From Deltaproteobacteria bacterium (lineage in GTDB: Bacteria; Desulfobacterota; DSM-4660; Desulfatiglandales; B25-G16), in assembly GCA_020349945.1 (NCBI GenBank), contig CP070704.1:1103736-1144471 (forward strand): DNA of 40,736 bases, given 5' to 3'. How positions within the stretch are numbered: position 1 is the stretch's first letter; every line of letters begins with the position of its first letter. The position numbers and the translations under genes are program-made. A model generated the notes under the pieces. It was not told the origin of the DNA and made no database searches. It saw only the letters and a list, made by a program, of their open reading frames with translations. This document shows, one piece after another, positions 35,890 through 40,736 of this stretch.

Positions 35890-36711
35890 TCAGGTAATGA
35901 ATAAGACCACAGTGCCTGCCAGGAAGCAATATGGCGAAAAGTAATAGAGATTCCCCTTCCTTAACATACCCATTGTTATCTTCAAGGCTGTAAGGCCAGC
36001 CAGAAATGACACAAGGATGCCTGCCAGAAAAGGAATAAGGCCAATTTCAGTTATCTCCGCTGTGTCAAATTTCAACACAGAGGCCCCTATAATAGCTGGA
36101 ATAGAAAGAAGAAAGGAAAATCGCCCTGCCATATCCCGACTGAGACCGCAGAAAAGACCACAGACTATGGTTGCCCCAGACCTGCTTATGCCAGGGATAA
36201 TAGCTGCCCCCTGGGCTAAACCTACGGCCATTGCAGAGATGAGACCAACTTCCTTCTTCTTTGTAAAATGATCGGGGATAAGGCGGCTTGCCCCCAGAAT
36301 TGCCCCAGTAACTATCAACGTAAAACCAACGAGGCAGGTTGATCCAAACATCTCCTGAACGAATAGGTTGAAGATTACCCCCAAAAGTGCTGTAGGGATT
36401 GTCCCTATTAAGATCCAGAAGCTGAGAGCCGCATGAGGTGAGTGTTTGATTTCACTGGTGGGTCTCCTTTTCCGGAGAGCCGTTCCCACAAAGCCTATGC
36501 TCTCAGTGACCATACTTGTTATGTCAGCCCAGAAGAATATCAAGACCGCCAGCAGTGTGCCTACATGCAGAGATATGTCCAGCAAGAGCTCGGGACTCCT
36601 CAACCCGATCAGGTGTTGAAAAATGACCAAATGCCCAGAGCTGCTGATAGGCAGAAACTCCGTGAGTCCCTGGATAATCCCTAATATAATGGTCTGGTCA
36701 ATATTCATCAA
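35890..36711 (-). CDS. uppP: Undecaprenyl-diphosphatase (BacA/UppP)
   Basis: 273 residues. The catalytic motif is at the start, GLTEFLPISSSGHL (residues 15-28, with Glu18 and His27), and the second block GAAIIPGISRSGATIVCGL is near 170-190. About eight transmembrane helices. It removes phosphate from undecaprenyl pyrophosphate released by peptidoglycan and glycan assembly, making carrier lipid reusable. ATG 36711 is followed at once by a second ATG; either could start. First gene of the uppP-popT pair. Confidence 0.96.
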   Translation of the reverse strand: MMNIDQTIILGIIQGLTEFLPISSSGHLVIFQHLIGLRSPELLLDISLHVGTLLAVLIFFWADITSMVTESIGFVGTALRKRRPTSEIKHSPHAALSFWILIGTIPTALLGVIFNLFVQEMFGSTCLVGFTLIVTGAILGASRLIPDHFTKKKEVGLISAMAVGLAQGAAIIPGISRSGATIVCGLFCGLSRDMAGRFSFLLSIPAIIGASVLKFDTAEITEIGLIPFLAGILVSFLAGLTALKITMGMLRKGNLYYFSPYCFLAGTVVLFIT

Positions 36712-36759
36712 AGATGGGCCTCATCTATCAAGATATTAAAAGACCGGAAACGAGCGGTC

Positions 36760-36860
36760 ACAAAAGACCCCTATTTCTGTATACGGTAATTACAAAAAAA
36801 GCAAATGCTAATCCAGCAAATAAGGCCAATGGGATAGACAAACGGTCCCTATTTTTGTAT
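36760..36860. promoter_or_regulatory. 23-base direct repeat pair in the uppP-fbaB divergent region
   Basis: A 23-base element at 36760-36782 recurs at 36838-36860 with 19 identities; the core CCCTATTTYTGTAT matches 13 of 14. Spacing is 78 bases. The repeats lie in the 192-base gap between the divergent uppP and fbaB genes. They could be operators or duplicated promoter elements. An ORF of 65 codons across this gap is not believable. Confidence 0.5.
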
Positions 36861-36903
36861 CAAGTTAGAAGAACAATCAGATCTTTAAACAAGGAGGGTA
36901 CCC

Positions 36904-37959
36904 ATGCTTGATAAAGTTTATGAACTTTTGGGAAAGGAAAAGGCAGAATATCTACTTAATCACAAATGCACAACTATCAGCAGGGAGAGGCTAAAAATCC
37001 CTGCCCCTGATTTCATTGATCAGGTGCTTATTGACTCAGACAGATCAAATAGTGTGTTAAGGAGTCTGCAGTCTGTTTTCAACAATGGCCGCCTCAAGGG
37101 TACTGGCTATCTTTCCATACTTCCGGTTGATCAAGGGGTAGAACATTCTGCCGGAGCATCTTTTGCCCCTAACCCGGATTACTTTGATCCTGAAAATATC
37201 GTAAAGCTTGCTATTGAGGCAGGATGCAATGCGGTTGCATCAACCCTTGGTGTGCTTGGTGCTGTGAGCAGGAAATATGCCCATAAAATCCCCTTTATTG
37301 CTAAGTTCAATCATAATGAACTGCTGACATACCCTAATAAATATGATCAGATCTTCTTTGCCGGGATCGAACAGGCCTTTGATATGGGTGCTGTAGGCGC
37401 AGGGGCTACTATATATTTTGGATCAGAGGAGTCAAGTAGACAGATTGTCGAGGTAAGTGAGGCATTTCGAATGGCCCATGATTTAGGGATGTTTACCGTT
37501 CTGTGGTGTTACCTGAGGAATAACGCCTTTAAAAAGGATGGTGTTGACTATCATGTAAGCGCTGATCTTACTGGTCAGGCAAACCACCTGGGTGCTACGA
37601 TTGAGGCTGATATCATAAAACAGAAGCTGCCGGAAAATAATGGCGGCTACACGGCATTGAATTTTGGTAGGACCCATGAAAGGGTTTATTCCGAATTAAC
37701 CTCAGAGCACCCGATAGATCTTGTCAGATATCAGGTGGCCAACAATTATATGGGCAGAGTTGGTCTGATAAATTCTGGAGGCCCTTCTGGTGAAAACGAT
37801 CTTGCCGATGCAGTACGGACTGCAATTGTGAATAAAAGAGGTGGTGGGATGGGTCTGATAACGGGAAGGAAGGCCTTTCAAAAGCCTCGTAAAGAGGGGA
37901 TAGAGATATTTCATGCCATTCAGGATGTTTACCGGAGCAAGGAGATAACAATTGCCTGA
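36904..37959 (+). CDS. fbaB: Fructose-bisphosphate aldolase, class I (FbaB/DhnA type)
   Basis: 351 residues, same length as E. coli FbaB and, as far as I recall that chain, very close to it ([28 protein letters not shown] region, [34 protein letters not shown]). Lys239 in ADIIKQK is the likely Schiff-base residue. It splits or forms fructose 1,6-bisphosphate in glycolysis/gluconeogenesis. A strong AAGGAGGG site precedes ATG 36904. The closeness to enterobacterial proteins could mean horizontal transfer. Converges on the lytic transglycosylase gene. Confidence 0.95.
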   Translation: MLDKVYELLGKEKAEYLLNHKCTTISRERLKIPAPDFIDQVLIDSDRSNSVLRSLQSVFNNGRLKGTGYLSILPVDQGVEHSAGASFAPNPDYFDPENIVKLAIEAGCNAVASTLGVLGAVSRKYAHKIPFIAKFNHNELLTYPNKYDQIFFAGIEQAFDMGAVGAGATIYFGSEESSRQIVEVSEAFRMAHDLGMFTVLWCYLRNNAFKKDGVDYHVSADLTGQANHLGATIEADIIKQKLPENNGGYTALNFGRTHERVYSELTSEHPIDLVRYQVANNYMGRVGLINSGGPSGENDLADAVRTAIVNKRGGGMGLITGRKAFQKPRKEGIEIFHAIQDVYRSKEITIA

Positions 37960-37977
37960 GGGTCAGATTTTCTACTC

Positions 37978-38859
37978 CTAATGCCAGTAATCAGCAAGCC
38001 TTTCAGCCAACTTGAGTACTGTGGTGGCATAATAGTCACTTGGGTTGTAGGCGAGTATGATCTCTTTTTTCCTCGTGTAATTATTGTCCTCCCTCCAATT
38101 ATAGGCCTTAAGGTAGGAGGCAATACTCGGGATGGCATCTCCAGGTTGAAAGAGATCTATCTTTCCATCACCGTTTCCATCCCATCCATATCTCTTGATA
38201 TTTGAGGGAAGGAACTGTGGTAGTCCAATGGCTCCCTCTATGGAGCCCTTTACAGAAAAGGGGTCTATATCCTGATCCCTGACATAGATGATGAGGGCCT
38301 TTAGTTCCCTGTAGGCCCTGATGCTCTTCCTCGCGAGCCTTTTTTTAATCTCTTGAGGAGTCAGGTCTAATCTCTCGTCCACGGGGATCCGATCATAAAC
38401 CTGTGGGTAAACCCCTGGTTCCAAGGAGAGTGTTTGCGTTACCAAAATGTTAAGTGTGTCAAAGCGACCTGTATATGTTCCGCATAAGGTCTCTATAGAA
38501 AGGATCGCTACTACCACGGGGGCGGAGACACTGAAATGGCTTTCCATCTTCTTGAGGATCTTCATATGGGTTTTGAGGCAGGAGATCGCCCTGTCCACTG
38601 AGTCCTTTTCCAGGAACTGGGCATAGTTAAGGTTGGCTTCCTTTCTGACCAAACTCTTAGCCACTGGTTGAGGCATCAGCTTGAGCTCTGGACGGGTAAA
38701 GAGATCCTGGAGATATTGTTCATCCATGCCATCCATCTGTAGGCGTTTGACCAATGTTTCAAAGACTGGAGGGATATCCTTTGCATGGACAGGGTTAAAA
38801 CACAGGAAATGAGCGGTAAGCAGGTATATAAAGAAAAGAAATTGGGTTAAGGATTTCAT
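37978..38859 (-). CDS. Lytic murein transglycosylase B-like (MltB/SLT2 family)
   Basis: 293 residues if started at ATG 38859, which gives a signal peptide (MKSLTQFLFFIYLLTAHFLC, cut after about VHA); an ATG at 38934 would bury that signal. The GH103 domain has the catalytic Glu in AILSIETLCGTYTGRFDTLN and GSIEGAIGLPQFLPSN. The loop DGNGDGKID is an EF-hand-like calcium site as in Slt35. It cuts glycan strands of peptidoglycan, forming anhydro-muropeptides in the periplasm. A Cys in the signal region may allow lipidation, but no clear lipobox is seen. Confidence 0.88.
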   Translation of the reverse strand: MKSLTQFLFFIYLLTAHFLCFNPVHAKDIPPVFETLVKRLQMDGMDEQYLQDLFTRPELKLMPQPVAKSLVRKEANLNYAQFLEKDSVDRAISCLKTHMKILKKMESHFSVSAPVVVAILSIETLCGTYTGRFDTLNILVTQTLSLEPGVYPQVYDRIPVDERLDLTPQEIKKRLARKSIRAYRELKALIIYVRDQDIDPFSVKGSIEGAIGLPQFLPSNIKRYGWDGNGDGKIDLFQPGDAIPSIASYLKAYNWREDNNYTRKKEIILAYNPSDYYATTVLKLAERLADYWH

Positions 38860-38966
38860 AAACTGATCCACTGTGATAAAGAGACCATAATCCGGGGTTT
38901 TTGTAAGGTTACCAGATTCAACTGGTATGTTCAATAGCGCTCTTAAAATAGATTGGAGGTAGCACT

Positions 38967-39170
38967 ATGGAATGCAGAAGCGAAGAGAATCTTCAGAAAT
39001 GCAACTGTACCTATGAGCCCTGCTCGAGGAAAGGCACTTGCTGCGAGTGTGTATCATATCATGTGAGATCAAGGCAGCTGCCGGCATGTTGTTTTCCCAA
39101 AGATGCAGAGGCAAGCTTTGATAGGTCCTTTGAATGCTTTTCCAGATTGGTTCAAGCGGGAAAGCTTTGA
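38967..39170 (+). CDS. Small cysteine-rich protein, DUF6485-like
   Basis: 67 residues from ATG 38967, with TTGGAGG upstream. Nine cysteines are packed in the chain (ECR, KCNCTYEPCSRKGTCCECV, ACCF, ECF), then RQLPACCFPKDAE and FDRSFECFSRLV. It matches my memory of the DUF6485 family, a short putative metal-binding protein of anaerobes. Function unknown. Divergent from the transglycosylase gene. Confidence 0.75.
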   Translation: MECRSEENLQKCNCTYEPCSRKGTCCECVSYHVRSRQLPACCFPKDAEASFDRSFECFSRLVQAGKL

Positions 39171-39553
39171 TCTCCTGTTATTCTGCTTTGTCGGTGATCA
39201 AAGGAGTTCGAGATAAGAGAAGAGGTGTGGGCCGAGGATCCATCGGCAAGCAAGCCTAAGAATTGTTTCACCCTCTCTGACGATCAGAGGGGTCTTGGAT
39301 TTGCCGGGGAAGCCATGGACTTCGACTATTCCCTGCTCCAACTGCGTCGCCTGGAGTACCCTCACATTACCAGATCCTTTGGCCTCCCTTGCCCCCAAGG
39401 GAGGAACACCGGCGGGATCCTGTTTAAAACGCCCATAGAGAGGAATCATCTGGGCCAAGGCGGGGAGAGAATCCCTGTGTTCATTTTTAATCTTCTGCAT
39501 CCCCGTTTAACCAAGAATGTTTGTATATGCCCAGCCGAATACGGAGAAAAAGA
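39171..39553. other. 383-base region with a possible decayed minus-strand frame
   Basis: A 100-codon minus-strand frame (39500 to 39198) contains protein-like text such as VRVLQATQLEQGIVEVHG and FPGKSKTPLIVREGE. It has no ribosome-binding site and no family I can name with confidence; it may be a remnant of a mobile element or flank. Inside lies a perfect 9-bp hairpin, CCTCCCTTG (39383-39391)/CAAGGGAGG (39396-39404) with a CCCC loop, without a T-run on either strand. Confidence 0.35.
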
Positions 39554-40405
39554 TCAAATCCTTAGTTTTTTGAAGAGATACGGGGCACCGAGAACCATCC
39601 ATGCGCCCATTACTACAAAAATGATGCCTGTCATCCACAACGATTCAACTCCAAGGTATTTGTAGAGGCCTAATAAAACAGCGGGCGGAATCAAGCCGCC
39701 TGCCAAGCGGGCGATCCTCTGTGAAAGCTGCCGACAATCATCAAATCTGATCCGTGTTCGCTCCCAATATTCAAGGGCAGCAACAGCAGCCAAGGTGGCT
39801 CCTGGAGGGATGGTTCCTTTGGATGGGCGCAACATGATCATGCCGCAGCCAGCTATTGCCCAGAGTAGGCGCACACGCCAGTCTTTAGGTATCTCCGGGC
39901 TTATTTCATCCAGCCTGAATAAAAGAAGCGCCACCCCTAGCCCGAGGCCACCCAAAGCCCATCCGGCACCGACATCTAGTGGCGAGTGAACGCCCAGATA
40001 GAGGCGTGTTAATCCAACCAGAAATATGATGGAACTATATATTGTTGCGGGAAGTACCGACGGCCGCATGGCCGCAAGGCCACCCCACATAATTAGGCCC
40101 CCCTGAGCATGGCCGCTGGGGAGTGCGTATGTAAGGGGTTTCGGCCCCACCAATGCAATCCTCGCGTCAACCTGAAAGGGCCGTAGTGTTTCCGTGAATT
40201 CCTTGAGGACGCCATTAACTTGCATCGATAGGAGAAAAACCAGTGCCAACAACCACCCGCGTCGTCGGTCCATTAACCAATAGGCGAGCGGCAACATTAC
40301 CATATAAGCATAGCTGCTCCCTAGCGCTGATATGCTGAGCATAACCATATCAAGGCCGGGTGAACGCAGACCTTGCAACCATAGGATGATCTCAATCCCC
40401 TTCAT
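39554..40405 (-). CDS. PAP2-family membrane phosphatase
   Basis: 283 residues with about six to eight helices. All three phosphatase motifs are present: K68-x6-R75-P76 (KEFTETLRP), PSGH at 96-99, and R134-x5-H140-x3-D144 (RLYLGVHSPLD). His140 would be the nucleophile. Such enzymes dephosphorylate phosphatidate or undecaprenyl pyrophosphate at the outer face of the inner membrane. The C-terminal 100 residues add extra helices. It could overlap in function with UppP about 3 kb away. Confidence 0.9.
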   Translation of the reverse strand: MKGIEIILWLQGLRSPGLDMVMLSISALGSSYAYMVMLPLAYWLMDRRRGWLLALVFLLSMQVNGVLKEFTETLRPFQVDARIALVGPKPLTYALPSGHAQGGLIMWGGLAAMRPSVLPATIYSSIIFLVGLTRLYLGVHSPLDVGAGWALGGLGLGVALLLFRLDEISPEIPKDWRVRLLWAIAGCGMIMLRPSKGTIPPGATLAAVAALEYWERTRIRFDDCRQLSQRIARLAGGLIPPAVLLGLYKYLGVESLWMTGIIFVVMGAWMVLGAPYLFKKLRI

Positions 40406-40559
40406 ATTTCACCAATATCCAACCGAGGCCATGCTGACAAGCTGCCCGGTTTGTTAACGCCGGCATTTCCATATTTGCTCTTGCTGCCACAAGGAATTAA
40501 GCCTCCAGCCAGTATATAATGGCTGGGAACAGAATCAAATAAATTCGGCCTAAAAGGTT

Positions 40560-40587
40560 TTGATCTTGTAAGCCAGGAGAGTATAAT
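40560..40587 (+). promoter_or_regulatory. Sigma-70 promoter for the slipin gene
   Basis: TTGATC (40560-40565) and a perfect TATAAT (40582-40587) with a 16-base spacer, about 40 bases before ATG 40628. Upstream in the same gap is a hairpin CCAGCCA (40505-40511)/TGGCTGG (40520-40526). Confidence 0.75.
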
Positions 40588-40627
40588 TAAAACTACATGA
40601 ACACACCAAACACAAAAGGAGGTTACC

Positions 40628-40736
40628 ATGTTCTATATCCTTGCAATAGTATTTCTCCTGCTCTTTCTGAGTGCAGCAATCAAGGTACTCAGGGAGTATG
40701 AGAGGGGGGTGATCTTTCGCCTGGGAAGGATCATCA
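40628..40736 (+). CDS. Band-7/SPFH (slipin-type) protein, N-terminal fragment
   Basis: The first 36 codons, cut by the window end. ATG 40628 follows AGGAGG at the proper distance. The chain begins with one membrane helix (FYILAIVFLLLFLSAAI) and then KVLREYERGVIFRLGRI, the usual start of the bacterial slipin/stomatin domain. Such proteins form membrane microdomain scaffolds and often pair with an NfeD gene, which would lie downstream outside the window. Confidence 0.85.
   Translation, partial: MFYILAIVFLLLFLSAAIKVLREYERGVIFRLGRII

Noticed and set aside
39225..39665. A 146-codon + strand frame
   Set aside because: It overlaps the C-terminus of the well-supported PAP2 gene on the other strand, and no protein family is evident.
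1..40736. CRISPR array, insertion sequence, integrase or prophage
   Set aside because: No regular spacer-repeat series and no transposase or integrase frames were seen on reading both strands; the only direct repeats are the pilin duplication and short elements listed.

Overview
The window looks like a chromosome segment of a Gram-negative bacterium, most likely a Desulfobacterota/'Deltaproteobacteria'-type lineage of moderate GC. The evidence is an RpoA N-terminus and gene order like those of that group, an NtrC-type PilR-like regulator next to Geobacter-like type IV pilins, many LPS/EPS-type glycan genes, and an MltB-type murein transglycosylase. This placement comes from protein character and gene order, not from a database search.

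Region 1 (1-14137) is a long S10-spc-alpha ribosomal array, all on the + strand: tuf (3' end), rpsJ, rplCDWB, rpsS, rplV, rpsC, rplP, rpmC, rpsQ, rplNXE, rpsZ, rpsH, rplF, rplR, rpsE, rplO, secY, rpmJ, rpsM, rpsK, rpsD, rpoA, rplQ. It ends at a strong intrinsic terminator. The array lacks rpmD between rpsE and rplO, and lacks adk, map and infA between secY and rpmJ. Many genes start with GTG or TTG. Three small intergenic palindromes, a 12-bp-arm stem-loop between rplF and rplR and a heptanucleotide repeat before rpoA punctuate it.

Region 2 (14037-17717) is a pyrimidine/regulator unit. A 39-codon basic leader ORF runs through the terminator and stops just inside pyrB, which resembles the layout of enterobacterial pyrBI attenuation. 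pyrB, pyrC and a sigma-54 activator of the PilR type then follow with overlapping ends.

Region 3 (17718-23213) is a type IV pilin locus. A sigma-54 (-24/-12) promoter with candidate upstream activator sites precedes two tandem, recently duplicated pilin genes. Their N-terminal halves carry the aromatic positions of Geobacter PilA; the second copy has lost Tyr32. Two divergently transcribed GT-C membrane glycosyltransferase-like genes lie next to them, one with a C-terminal TPR array, and could modify pilins or other surface glycans.

Region 4 (23753-32637) is a surface-glycan cluster: GT2, GT4, an epimerase/dehydratase, a DegT aminotransferase, a methyltransferase, an AsnB-type amidotransferase, a hexapeptide acyltransferase and, on the opposite strand, a UPF0104/LPG-synthase-like membrane protein.

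Region 5 (32638-40736) mixes RNA repair and envelope maintenance. It holds an archease-RtcB pair behind a good sigma-70 promoter; a uppP-popT pair that would dephosphorylate and recycle undecaprenyl phosphate; a class I (FbaB/DhnA) aldolase; an MltB-like lytic transglycosylase; a small Cys-rich DUF6485-type protein; a PAP2 lipid phosphatase; and the start of a band-7/slipin gene. No tRNA, rRNA, CRISPR array or intact insertion sequence was seen.
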